Of a stretch of DNA of 64,000 nucleotides, positions 12,001 to 23,599 are shown piece by piece (positions within the stretch are counted from its first letter, which is position 1; each line of letters begins with the position of its first letter). The notes beneath the pieces are model-generated. The model did no database searches. It was not told the origin of the DNA and worked only from the letters and a program-made list of their open reading frames with translations. Both the position numbers and the translations under genes were made by a program. The stretch covers positions 372,001 to 436,000 of the forward strand of contig JADCRB010000042.1 in assembly GCA_021464245.1 (NCBI GenBank), written 5' to 3'. The DNA is from Carallia brachiata (taxonomy: Eukaryota > Streptophyta > Magnoliopsida > Malpighiales > Rhizophoraceae).

Positions 12001-13579
12001 TATCAACCTCATCGCTATCAGAATCATCTTCTGAAGAATCAGAACTGCTGCTATCCTCCTTGCCTTTCTTAGCAAGAGCAACAACTGAGCCATTCTTAGC
12101 TGCAACTTGTGGTTTCTTTGAAGGAATAGCAGCTTTGACAGGTGGCTCCTGAGACAAAGTCAATCCACATGAAAGACAGTTCAATAAACCTTGGATGAAA
12201 ATAGAAAGCATAAATGAAAATTTCTATTTGTTACTCACATCTTCAGAGGAGGATGATTCCTCACTGCTGGATTCTTTTGCAGGTGGTTTCATTGCCTTTG
12301 TTGCTACCTTGTTCACAACTTTTACCTAATTATTTCCAGAGTTGCTAGTAAAAATATGGATAATTGCAATCGAATCCAAAGATAAACTGTATAAAAACAC
12401 AATAATGAAGATGCATGACATCTTTGAAATTTTTAGTTCTCTGGAAAAAAAAGAACTAGATAAAACTAAATTTTAAGAAATTGAATAGCATAAAGAGTAG
12501 GATCCAAATCAGCACAAAGTTATACCAAGTAAACATGTTTACCTGCTGTTCCTCTTCTGAAGAAGATTCATCAGAACTACTGGATTCCTCTTTATTTTTT
12601 TTCTGAACTTTTATTTCAATTTTCTCTTTCTGAGATTCGCATCTGTCTTCTGCTTCTTCACCTTTGCAAGCTTCTCTATGTCTTGCTCAGCTTCTCTCTT
12701 ACCTACAAGACCAACTTGAAATCTCCAGAGAGCAATTTCCACAAAGACAAGCATTGCAAACAAGATATTGAGAGACAAACAAACGTGCAACGAAGCCTTT
12801 TCTGATACATAAAGAGAGAATCACACCCACACCAATGTTATGAAAAGAAAAGGATAAACAGGCTATGGTGGACATGCAGTTGTGTAATTAGTGCGATGCA
12901 GCAAGAATAACTATTGACAAGTTTAAAAATAACAAAAAAAAAAAAAAAGAAAAAGGGGAAAATATCGAATATTGGGCACTGAAGCTTAAAAGAAAAAAAA
13001 AACAGCGCTTCTTTCTATATTATCAAAGTTTAAACGTGCCTGCAAAGCCACAAAGTTTTAAGCTAAGAAGTTAACATGTCCCAAATTTAAATAAACACAA
13101 AAGAGAGTCACAAGACAAATAATAGCATTCAAAAAGGTCAAACCAGACAAAAAAAAAACATAAAGATATAACACATAAAACACATGTATTAAAAAAAAAA
13201 GAAAAGAACAGAGGAAAAAGGGAAAATCATACTCGAAAGATAAAACCCAAAAAGAAACAATCTTTGAAAGCCCGTTCTTTCCTCTGAACAGAACAGAGCA
13301 GAACAGAACAGAACCATTCGAAACCAAACACAAGGACAGCATCATGAGACAAACAAGACATGGAACAATCGAAATCCAAGATCATACCTTTCTTTCCAGA
13401 CTTAGAGACAGCAGTTGCGGCGGGAGCCGCATCAACCTATGAGACAAAAAAAAAAAAAGAAAAAAAACACAAGCCCATCAGAAACCAAACCTCAATTTTC
13501 ACATCGAAATAGAAAAATAACGCAACAGAACAGGAGAATAGAGGACCTTAGGCGTCGATTTCTTGCTAGACTTGCCCAT
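6034..13579 (-). CDS. NUC-L: Nucleolin-like protein, two RRMs and GAR tail, 20 exons, frameshift in exon 3
   Basis: Nucleolin is a nucleolar protein acting in rDNA chromatin, rRNA transcription and early pre-rRNA processing. Exons (minus strand): 13579-13547, 13436-13388, 12702-12543, 12325-12239, 12148-12008, 11912-11799, 11715-11587, 11097-10972, 10814-10701, 10594-10478, 10143-10078, 9766-9656, 8831-8751, 8630-8548, 8471-8354, 7601-7495, 7417-7327, 7237-7146, 6514-6204, 6068-6034. The start MGKSSKKSTPK is typical of the family. Lysine and Ser/Asp/Glu-rich blocks follow, then RRM1 (LFVGNL; KGYAHVEF), RRM2 (IFVRGF; KGIAYLEF), an RGG-rich GAR domain and the end KKTTFNDDDE. All junction phases agree except in exon 3, which is 160 bases where 161 would keep frame. 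As given, translation stops at 12611-12613 after about 57 residues; with one more base it would be 721 residues. The RRM1 intron 8353-7602 uses a GC donor. Confidence 0.93.
6313..6372 (-). repeat. Tandem 30 bp repeat coding for the GAR domain
   Basis: Two nearly perfect 30-base units code for RGGGRDSGGR-type decapeptides inside the nucleolin glycine-arginine-rich tail, followed by a degenerate third unit. This kind of repeat readily expands and contracts. Confidence 0.8.
9317..9521. repeat. 102 bp tandem duplication in a nucleolin intron
   Basis: Units 9317-9418 and 9419-9521 both start tcttgcaataatttgtact and end atttctaagcta. They differ by one inserted T and about one substitution. The unit lies in the intron between 9655 and 8832 and is recent judging by its identity. 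Confidence 0.92.
12632..12640 (-). pseudogene. Site of single-base frame break in nucleolin exon 3
   Basis: Upstream of this point the frame reads GKREAEQDIEKL then KVKKQK, as expected of nucleolin. Downstream the family-like sequence (ESQKEKIEIKVQKK, then acidic serine blocks) lies in another frame. Exon length arithmetic gives one base too few. It may be a true mutation or an assembly indel; no alternative splice of plausible intron length repairs it. Confidence 0.8.
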
Positions 13580-13682
13580 GATTCACAGAAAATTTTAGGC
13601 TATTTTCGAGGGCTTTCTTTTGATTGAGAAAGAGAGACGGGGGCGGACGGTGGCTCCTGCATAAACCCCTAGCACTATCTGT

Positions 13683-13694
13683 TATATATATATA
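13683..13694 (-). promoter_or_regulatory. TATA box of the nucleolin-like gene
   Basis: A TATATATATATA run lies 104-115 bases upstream of the ATG, leaving room for a leader of about 70 bases. Position and orientation fit, but a simple TA repeat could also occur by chance. Confidence 0.5.
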
Positions 13695-13716
13695 GGACGA
13701 GATATTTTTTAAGTTG

Positions 13717-13725
13717 CTAGGGTTT
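13717..13725 (-). promoter_or_regulatory. Telo-box (AAACCCTAG)
   Basis: On the minus strand this reads AAACCCTAG, 138-146 bases upstream of the nucleolin ATG. Telo-boxes (AAACCCTA) are common in promoters of plant ribosomal-protein and ribosome-biogenesis genes. Confidence 0.55.
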
Positions 13726-13815
13726 AACAGGGCAAACCCGTGCTTTACTATCATAAGCGTTTAACTACGTGTCGGCAGGGTGAGACTGTCTGTGCGGTGG
13801 CCAGTGGATTTTTCG

Positions 13816-13824
13816 TTAGGGTTT
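13816..13824 (-). promoter_or_regulatory. Second telo-box (AAACCCTAA)
   Basis: An exact AAACCCTAA on the minus strand, about 240 bases upstream of the nucleolin ATG and about 100 bases upstream of the first telo-box. It supports co-regulation with ribosome-biogenesis genes. Confidence 0.55.
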
Positions 13825-13911
13825 TTGCGGGTTGTCGTCCCGTGTTATTATGTTTAATTTTAATGTTTGTGTTTTCGGCCCTAATTGGCTTACCTGTTAA
13901 TTATTGTTATT

Positions 13912-14901
13912 AAGGGGTATTTGATTTTACTTTTTAAAGGTGTTGATGCTGTTCATTTTCAAAAAGTAAATTATAAGAGTGTTTAGTTAATCTTTTTTAT
14001 TTACTATTGGGGTTGTTTTTTAGGACAAAAAGCAGCTGATTAAAAAAGTAACTTAAAGTTACTTTTTATTTTTATCAACATCTGATAAATAATATAGTTA
14101 TCAAATTAACTTTATAGCAACAAAAATATGTTATGTGTAAGGTTAATGGTTTGGACACTATACAATACTGGTATAACACTTGCGCGGTGCTTGTGTAGTG
14201 TTGGCACCAAATCAACTTTTTCTAGTAATTAATTTTAGCGACAACAAGATAAATCAATCGAATAATATAGCAATTACTTTTAACTGCAAGTTTTTGGTAT
14301 GTGTATATCCAACGGGACACTATAGTATGGATTATATTTTTTTTGAATATTTTATATAAACAGTAAAATAAATAATAAAATAATATTAGTATATTCATAA
14401 ATATTAACTTACTTTTTCTTTTTTATTGTGTAAACAGTAAGTTGTAAATTTTTTTAATGATACTATTTTTTCATTCACACTAGTTTGTATGATAAAAATA
14501 ATATGTGTAAAGATAATTATATTTATTATAAATTGTAATTGATATTTAAGTAACATATTTAATAAATTTTTATTTATAAAAACATAAAATATATTTTTAT
14601 AAAAGTAATTTAAATAAATTTGAGATAAAAAGATTATCTGTTATAATAAAACATAAATAAAATGTTTAAAATTGTCATTTTATTGTTTAATCAGTAATAA
14701 CTACTTTTAATTTAACCAAACACTCTACTTTTATTTTATTTATCAGCAACAGTAATAAGTAACAGTAATCAGCAATCAGCAATAGTAACAATAATATTAA
14801 ATAAGTAAATCAAACAGACCCTAATTACTGTTGCCTAAAATGAAATTATGGTGTTTGGTTAGATTGATATTTGTTGTTTACTATTCAAATTATAAAATGA
14901 C

Positions 14902-14935
<34 letters not shown>

Positions 14936-15451
14936 TACAATAAAGAAAATTACAATTATAATCCATATTCTATTGCATCTTTGATGAGGACAGGACGTGA
15001 TCAAAATCCATTAATTTAGAACACATTCACAGCCACAAACAAATGGAAATTAGTGGAGAAGCAGTCCAAAGAAAAAAAAAAAGAAATCAAGAGAGAAAAT
15101 GAAAGAAAAAGAGAAAGAGAGGAAGGTAACAAACTCACGTTCTTAAATTGTAGATGAGAAGTAGTGGAAGTGATGAGGGCAATCCATGGAGAAGCACAAG
15201 AGCAGAGAGGAGAGTGACGTGTGAAGAATGATTACGTGAAGAAGGAAGGGAAAATAAAAGTAAAAAAAGGGTATTTTGGTCTAAAGGGTTCCAAAAAGTA
15301 TGTGTAACTTACTTTTTAAAATAGCAGCTGATTAGACTCCTGATCAACAATCAGCAACCTCTCCAAATAGTTTACCAAACACTCATATTCATGTTTTTTC
15401 AAACTGAAAGACAAACATGTCCTCCCAAAAAGTAAAGCCAAATACCCCCTT
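13912..15451. mobile_element. Non-autonomous TIR DNA transposon, ~1.54 kb
   Basis: The left end aaggggtatttgattttact is mirrored at the right end by agtaaagccaaatacccc followed by ctt. Inner matches such as gagtgtttagttaa against ttaccaaacactc, and agcagctgatta on both sides, extend the imperfect TIR to about 140 bases. Inside, 14690-14822 carries a related end (aaccaaacactcta, then caaacagaccctaatt), suggesting a nested or composite insertion of the same family. No transposase frame is visible and no target duplication is obvious, so the superfamily stays open. It sits just upstream of the nucleolin promoter. Confidence 0.75.
14904..14931. repeat. (TA)n microsatellite
   Basis: About 13 TA units inside the TIR element; a similar (TA)n tract lies at 411-434. 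Confidence 0.9.
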
Positions 15452-18400
15452 CATCTCGTGGTCAACCCTTGCTTTGCTAAATATATCTATTTTTTATACT
15501 TTTTTTTCTTTTTTTTTTATTAAGAGGTCTGTTAAATTGTGATTTAAAAACTATATAATCGGGTAACTTTCCTCATTCACTTTTTTTTAATTGGCTTTGA
15601 TAAAATTTTTCCAAAATTATTCCCCTGAATTATCTAATAGATTTTGTTATCCATATTACGTGCAAAATTTTATGAATTTGGATTTTTTAATTTTTTCTAT
15701 TCATATGTTTTCATTTAGAATAAAAAAGGAAATTAAATTTCTTTTTATTAGTTGTGATTAGAGGAAGTCGATGACTTTTTTCAATGGTTGACCACATCCT
15801 AAAATTTTTCTTAGGTAGCATAATCCAATCTCAAAATGCCACTTCACAACTTGGTATACACGTACAATTGTTTATGTGACATGAATCCAAGGACTAATCC
15901 ACCATTTGTAGCTCTAAAAAAGAATTTTGCGGCTAAAAAGAGGCAAGTAAGTACGGACTTCAAAAATATGAATTTAACTAAGACTAGCAATGTCTATATT
16001 AGGGTGCACCTTTTTTGTCGTAAATTTATTAGGCTGCAATTATCATTTTATATGCTTTTACTTCAACTAAGAACCTTGGTATATAGTCCAAACCAAATAA
16101 TGGCAAGTACTTTCCAATCTCGTGGATAGTCAACAACACCTTCAAGTGGATCCAATAGAGTCCAACACATAGATGAAACAAATAGAATGACTAGGCAAGC
16201 AAAAACTAGAATCCAAATATGATGTTTCAATCCTAATGTTTAAATAATGTGTAACTGCACTTGAAACAGTTAACGATTTTGGCGTTGTTAGCTTTTTAAC
16301 AGTTCTAGTAATGATTTTGGTCCAATTTTTATGTTAGCACCATCTTGTTGCCACCATCGTAGCAATTTGAAGGCCTTTTATTTTTGAGAACTTTCAACTT
16401 TTTGATGTACTCCTAGTACTCTTATTTTGTTATAATTCTCGTATTTACGTTCATGACCATTAGATTGACTCCATTCTCTTAACCTTACCATATTAATTTT
16501 GGTGTTTTTTCTTTATTCGATAGTTTCTTGAAAAAATTGAGAACATTATTTGCAGAACAGAGTTTGATTTTAAAGAAAGATATCAACTAGATTGGTGAGC
16601 TTGCTAGCAACAAAGGCTGAAAAACAAATTTTCACTTTATGTTTAAAGAGAAGAGAATTCTTGCTAGGACATAAAAGAGGACCATATTCGATTTTTTTAT
16701 GGGGTAAGTGGATAATTTTATTTTTTTTCTTTTATTTTGGAAAAATCTCTACATCTAATAAAATAGTCATAATTTAACTATTATATGCAATGCTCTATTG
16801 ACTTTTATGAAAATTTATAAATGCACTAGAACTCTGTCTCTTTGTTTTTTAATTTTTTAATTCAAGATGAAAATTGTAGCTAATTTATACGCAAGTTGTT
16901 TAATAGTGATAGTCTTTGGTCATTGATGGTGCTTGACTGTTGTTCTCCCTCTAACTTTGTCTTTCATCAAGTACCAACTCTTTAGGCCTTCATCAATATT
17001 GTTAACCTAGACATACGATAAAAGTTGCAATACCATATATGCTGAATGAGCTAGTCCTTTGTTATTTTCTACGTCTGCATGTTGGAAAATCTGTGGAAAC
17101 TTAGGGAAAAAAAATATGTTCATCTTATAAAAGAGTTAAAAACAAGTGTTATTGATAATGTTTATCAAATGCATCATATACATTTGAAACACCATTAAAC
17201 TAGTATATTTTGTTAGACGAAGATATCAAAATCAAAGTTCGTACATCTTCAAAACAAACCAAAAAAGGCTAATGGGGTAAAATACTATTGTTGTTGATGA
17301 GCCCTACTAGAACTAAATTGTAGTTTATTATTCCATTAGAACATTGCAGTAACATCCCTACAAATTATAATTATTATTATTATTATGTGTTTATATAGAT
17401 GGTGTATATATTAAGGTATTACTCAGGTCACAACTGTATGATTTGGACATATAACAAGAAGAAAAATAAAAGAAACAGATCAAAAATTCAAAGAAATAAA
17501 TAAAAAAACCAAAACAAAACAAAAGGCATCATGTAAGGGCATTTGTACACTTTGAATTGTAAAAAAAATTTCTTTAAACTCCTGTTAAGATAAACAGTCT
17601 TTCATTTTGCAATGAGATTTTTGAACTTGTACTCTTCAGCCCTCCCAAAAATTAAGGTACAATCACTCTTTTCGTTGTATATTTTGAACAATTTTAATTT
17701 ATTTATTATTTAGTAATTAATTCGAGCTTGCAAGCAAATTTGAAATGAAAAAAGTGAAATACAGTTGATCAAGACAGAACACTAAAGCACAACATGATTT
17801 TGCACAAACTAAGGCTAATAACAAAAGAAGTGCATAGTATATAAATAAAACGATATTGTTTTAACTCATAAGTCATTTTCTTTCGCGAATATATCTGCTT
17901 AAGGAAGAAGCGCAAATGCAAAAACATGATTTTACACAAACTAACTCTAATAATAACAAAAGTGCACATTACCCAAATACACAAAACAAGATTGTTTTTC
18001 CTTCTCAAAAATGCATTTTTCTTTAATCAATCTTTTATTTTCTAATTTTAACTTATCACATTTAGGCAAAATTCTTTTTTTGCATTTTCTCGCCTAGGTT
18101 TTAGATTTCCTTCTTTTTTTGACTCTAATTCCTTTTCTATATGTTTTACTCAGGTCAAACAGTGGGTGTTTCCCTTTTATGCAATCAAATCTTGCTTCCA
18201 ATTCCTTGGTTTGCTTTGGAACATCCTTATATCCCCTTAAACACATCGGAACCATTTAGGTCATACTATCTAAAAAACCTACAATCTTCTTAAGAAATGT
18301 GCAAGAAGTATAAGTCTTTTTCTTACATTATTGTAACTCTAAGAAGTATAAATCTAAGTTGGAACTCTATGTTTATAAAGAATATGATCCATTCTTGGAT

Positions 18401-19454
18401 TTATTTGAGAATATGATGCTCCACTGCTAACTCTGCCACTTCTAGTCATCATTTTAACCACGATGTTTTATCTCAACCCAGTGCAAAGTAGAAGCAAGCA
18501 AATTTTAGGCAAATGAATTTTGACAAACAAAAGATGAATGAAAGATGAAAAATGCAAAGAAAGGAAAGAATATGAGTCTTCTTTATTTGGAGGAAATAAC
18601 AATTTTTTTTTTTTTGTTTTGGGGAAAATATGGAGATAAAAATTAGGATATTGATATTAGTTAGAGTTTATTTCAATATAATAGTATACTATAATTCTTA
18701 ATTATTAGAATTTTATGTGATTCTAATAAATTACAAATTGGGCCTTAAATGAGTTGGGCTTGGCCAAATGATGCTACCATCATATGTGGCACCTTGTTGT
18801 GTTCAAATCTTGATTACATGTTACGTTTCTATCTTGTTTATATGACAAGTCAACAAGATTAATGGTTTCATCCAATTGACTTAAGAGTTGGATATATTTG
18901 TTAAAAAAATCTAAAATTACCAAATTATTTTTTTGCAAAGTCAGATTACATTTGATAAAAACTACATTTATAAAAATCATATTATACATATATATATATA
19001 TATTCAGCTAAATAAATTTGACAAAATTAAATCAAAGCTAATGTAAAAAAAAAAAGGAAAAAGAAAAAAATTAGTAAAAAACAAATATTGACCACAGAGT
19101 GGAAACACTAATATTAAGCTTATGTTTGAAAGGGTAGAATTAGGAGAGATGAAAAGGAATTTGGGTAGAATTAGGGAAGAGTTTGTGTTTGGTTGGTGGA
19201 GAGGAAAGACAAAAAAAATGATGGAGCCTAGAGAATTTGCTTTGGGTCTTGACATAAACAGATTTTTCCCCAATTTTGGGATGAATGACTATTGCTATGC
19301 CAGGACAATTTTTTTTTTTTACTTTTTTTTTGTTTTTAAATGTATAATTACTTTTATGCACTTAATTTTAGTTTTTGACTTTTACTGTTTGGTGGAAAAA
19401 TTGGTATTACAACACATCATTTTCTTTCCTCTCATTTTTACTCTTTTCCAAACC
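15452..19454. other. Gene-free AT-rich intergenic DNA
   Basis: No open frame in this stretch resembles a known family, and none shows splice-linked coding character. Poly-T tracts and short TA repeats (for example 18990-19003) are present. Confidence 0.6.
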
Positions 19455-21317
19455 ATAGTTATCAAAATCATCATCCGAATTGAAAGGCATCATAAGCTCA
19501 TACCATCCTTTTGATTCTCAAACCAATAAAATTTCAATTGGAAAATAGGAATAGCACGCATCACGAGTCATCTCCTATTAGACGCTTCATTCCAAATTCC
19601 TTCTTTGTTCTTTTCTTTTTTACTTTTTTAGTTCTATGGTTTTTTTCCTTTCTCCTTAGTTCTTAAATAAAACAAAATTATCAACCTTTCCAACAAAAAA
19701 TAGAGTATCCAATCAAAGGGATAGACTACTTCCTCTCAAGTTATTAGTTTTTACTTTTTTTTAGGTTTTTTTGTTTGCCAATTTTTTATTTACACAAAAA
19801 ATGATAATTTTTGACTTTATTGATATTTTCCTCATATTTCTTACTTCAAACTTTCGATTTGATATGAGTTTGCGTTTTTGTAGCTAATTTTTTGATTTCT
19901 TACATAGATATGAATTTATAACTTAAAAATGTTTAGATATGAATCACTTTGAGCAAACTGATGGGTTGGTTTTGCTCGTCATCCAACAAAACATTTTTTA
20001 TTATTCAACGAAAAATAAAGGTCTTGGTTAAGAGAAAATGTTGTTTTGTGTATTATAAAGCACTTCAACTCACACACAGTAATGACCTTATTACTATTCT
20101 CTAATAACTGTTATCATCAAAATTTAAAACCATGTATTAATTTATTACAACAAAAATCAATAATAGTATATTATTTTTTTTTTGGGCTATTATTGTTCCT
20201 TTTCTACCTAAGCCTTTTCCTCCACATTTGGGTAGTAGGTTTGGAGTACAAAATTTTACCAAAAACACTCAAATTATCCAATCAAGGAAACATAAAAAAA
20301 CAAAGCTCATAGCTGGAACATTTTTTTCTTTAAACCCCTTTGTGAGCTACATGCGATTTTTGTGTCATCTTGAAACTGATCATATACACAAGGAATTTGA
20401 TAAATGTAGATCCAAAATTTTTTATGAATATTATACTTGCCCAAGAAATAGAAAAAACTTGGTGTTCTTCTTAATGATTTATTGTGAGTTTGAATATACA
20501 ATCGGAGCATGAGATTACTCCACCTAAACCTTATTCTTATTACACATTTAACAAGCTTGTTGCAATATTATTTAATAATATCAACTAGCTGGGCACTACT
20601 TTTTGTTACCTCTGTGTGATTAAATGCATATCAATTTGGATTACATAAAGAATGATTAAGTAATAGGTTTTTTAATTTATAAATGCTATAATTCATTTAT
20701 AACTTAACTTTTTGTTATCTACTTAATTCATTTACTTGATATATGTCTTATTGAATTCAGTTGATGTGAATATTTATGACATTAGAGATGAAGACAATAA
20801 TCACACGTTCAAGAATGATCCAATTTTTGATTATGTTGGGCACAATATAAAAAATATTGAAGAAGTGCTACAAAATTATGAGGATTATGATGATCATATA
20901 AATCAAGGAGATAATGATCATAATTATTATTGTTAATTATAAATGATAATATATAATTTTATGTATGATTGAGTATTAATGATGATCAAAATAGTTTGGA
21001 TATGAATTATCTTACTTTGATTATAAATTTCCTTGACTAGTCGGCCATGAATGACTGGATTATTATTCAAATAAATATATGAACTTGTTCATGCTTGAAT
21101 TTTAATTTAGAAAAATTTATAGAATGCTCAAAAATTTAAAATTACATTCTAATTATTATTTTTTGCTTTTTTTTTATCAATTTTGTAAAATCTTACGATT
21201 TTACGATCTGATCTTAGGATTCAATTTTGATATCTCCTAAACGATTATAAGTATTTTGGCAACGATCTTATTATGTATCTTAGGATTCTCTGATCTTATT
21301 ATCATTTTGGCAACCTT
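19455..21317 (-). mobile_element. Mutator-like TIR element, copy A (~1.86 kb, reverse relative to copy B)
   Basis: The left end catagttatcaaaatcatc and the right end attttggcaacctt match the two ends of the element at 60281-61288 in reverse orientation. The subterminal block 21160-21260 (taaaatcttacgattttacg, then gatatctcctaaacgat) aligns closely to 60300-60390. The interior 20880-21160 aligns to 60380-60690. The near-repeat tcccaaac/ttccaaac flanks it. The family assignment is tentative; what is solid is the shared ends and interior. Confidence 0.7.
20758..20936 (+). pseudogene. Acidic C-terminal exon remnant inside element copy A
   Basis: After an acceptor-like ttgaattcag the frame reads VDVNIYDIRDEDNNHTF and, further on, an Asp/Asn-rich tail ending DHNYYC and a stop. 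The corresponding stretch of copy B is degraded by stops. Acidic tails of this sort end some plant transposases, but no catalytic domain is visible here, so the function is unknown. Confidence 0.35.
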
Positions 21318-21780
21318 GTCCCAAACAAAATATTTTTAGTTTTCTTTCTTCACATTATACCTTTTCAAACACAAAAAAGATGAATTAGTTTCCACTCTTC
21401 CAACATTCATTCATTTCTTTTTTATTATTCTCATTTTCTTGTCCCCCTATTTTTGTTTCCAAAAAAACTGTTAAAGTAAACTTGGGATAATAACCCGCAA
21501 AAACCCTAGTCAAATGAACTCACTGGCCATTACACAAACAACTTTAGCCTCTATAAGAATTTATATATAAGTACTATTCTTATTACACTAATAAGCCACA
21601 TAACATACTTCTCCAATTATTCCAGTTATTCTCCACACCTTTGATGTTTGTTTATTTGTTACCAAAATCAAACTCTAATGTCTCTTTGAATTCTTATCAA
21701 AGTTTTTGCATAAATACAAAATTAATGAAATTAATATCTATTAAAATAAGTTGTGTGAAAAATAAAGGTTAAGAAACCCA

Positions 21781-22673
21781 AAAACAAAAACTAAAATTAA
21801 TTTTTAGGAAATTAAAAATTTTGGTTAATTAACTCATAGTCTGTCAAATCAAACCTACTAACATGACAAACTTGATTATAAGTTCTTTCAATTGTTTTAT
21901 ATATATATATATATATGTGCATAAAATCTCCCTTAAGAATTAAACATCATTTACAGATTTCAAACCCACAAACATTAATATAGAGTCTTAGAATGTATTA
22001 AAATTTTGCAAATAATTAGTAAGTCAATGAGTGCAACATATCCAGCAAGTTGCATTGAGGGGTCACATACTAGAACTCATTTTGTCTTGTATGAACAAAA
22101 GGCAAAATAAGTGGCTTAAAAGCTGCTAGCAAACTAACTTATTTAAAGTTATTAAGGTCACTAGTTAAATAAAGCCAAAAAAAAGCAATAAATTTAGCAG
22201 TATTTCGTACAAATTAAATTGCATTTATCCAAAAAAACAAAAACTAAAATTAATTTTTAAGGAATTAAAAATTTTGGTTAATTAACTCATAGTCTGTCAA
22301 ATCAAACCTACTAACATGACAAACTTGATTATAAGTTTTTTCAATTGTTATATATATATGCATAAAATCTCCCTTAAGAATTAAACATCATTTACAGATT
22401 TCAAATCCACAAACATTAATATAGAGTCTTAAAATGTATTAAAATTTTGCAAATAATTAGTAAGTCAACAAGTGCAACATATCCAGCAAGTTGCATTGAG
22501 GGGTCACATACTAGAACTCATTTTGCCTTATGTGAACAAAAGGCAAAATAAGTGGCTTAAAAGCTGCTAGCAGACTAACTTATTTAAAGTTACTAAGGTC
22601 ACTAGTTAAATAAAGCCAAAAAAAGCAATAAATTTAACAGTATTTCGTACAAATTAAATTGCATTTATCCAAA
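21781..22673. repeat. 453 bp tandem duplication
   Basis: The unit starting aaaacaaaaactaaaattaa at 21781 recurs at 22234. Both run through gagggtcacatactagaactc-like sequence to gcatttatccaaa. The second copy is about 440 bases and differs mainly by a shorter TA tract and scattered substitutions. It is non-coding. Confidence 0.93.
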
Positions 22674-23599
22674 TAATAGTATGAGTTAAAATGCCTCTCT
22701 ATTAAAACTTGTGTATAATAAGGATTTTGATGGGTGAAATAGGCTCTAAGACAAAAATGAACCGCTAAAGGGGCTTCACATTTCTGAATAGCTTTTCAAA
22801 GAAATGCAATTTTTAGTACTTAGCTTTTTTTTTTTAACAAATGGAATAAAAAAAATTTGACTTCAAAATCATTACTCTTTTTTAACCCATATGCCCCAAA
22901 TTTACTAAAAAATGTAATGACATGTCCAATTCTCAATCATAAGCTTTGTAAAGTTGAGATCCAAAAATTTTTCCATTCATTAATTAAAAGCAATCAATAC
23001 AGTTTTCTTTCCAAACATAGATAACACTTTACAAATCACATATGGCCACACCTTCTCAATTATTGATGTTAAGCTATAGATCTATTTGTCATCTCGCGAA
23101 TGAGTTTACGTTTAGTCTTACTATTTGTCTTAATTTATAGGACATGAAATTCATAATATCACATATGTAAACAATCATTTTATCATCTCAACCACATAAC
23201 TCGTGATTAATTTAAAGTTTTCTTAAATTAATACTATTGTAGTAATAATCTCTGCAAATAAATGCTTCTCATCACATCTGGCAAAGATTAGTGCAAACGG
23301 TCTATCATAGTTATAGTTGACATGCTTAGGCTGTTGATGTGGATCTTCGAGTACAACATTCTTAATCTTAGTCTCACCCAGAGATGGATAGATAAAGTTT
23401 TTTTTGAGGGGGACAAACAAATATGTACAACATACTAATAAAAAATGATATAAAATACTGAAAAAATATTAAATCTCCCACACAATAACAATCATAATTG
23501 ATCTCTACAAGTTTCATATTTTGAAACCTTTAAATGATTTTTTCATTTTGTACACTAGCAAATATATTTGCTTATATAAAAATAACTGTAAAATCATTT
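22674..23599. other. Intergenic, one unexplained open frame
   Basis: The only frame of note (23420-23223, minus) includes LEDPHQQPKHVNYNYDRPFA and lacks any domain I recognise. It may be a fragment of an adjoining transposon. Confidence 0.35.

Noticed and set aside
12600..12660. Possible tiny intron repairing the nucleolin frame (gtgaag ... ctcag)
   Set aside because: It would restore the frame but would be only about 35 bases, below the size plants splice, and has no pyrimidine tract.
21781..22673. LTR pair of a retrotransposon
   Set aside because: The copies are directly adjacent with no internal region, so they are a tandem duplication rather than two LTRs.
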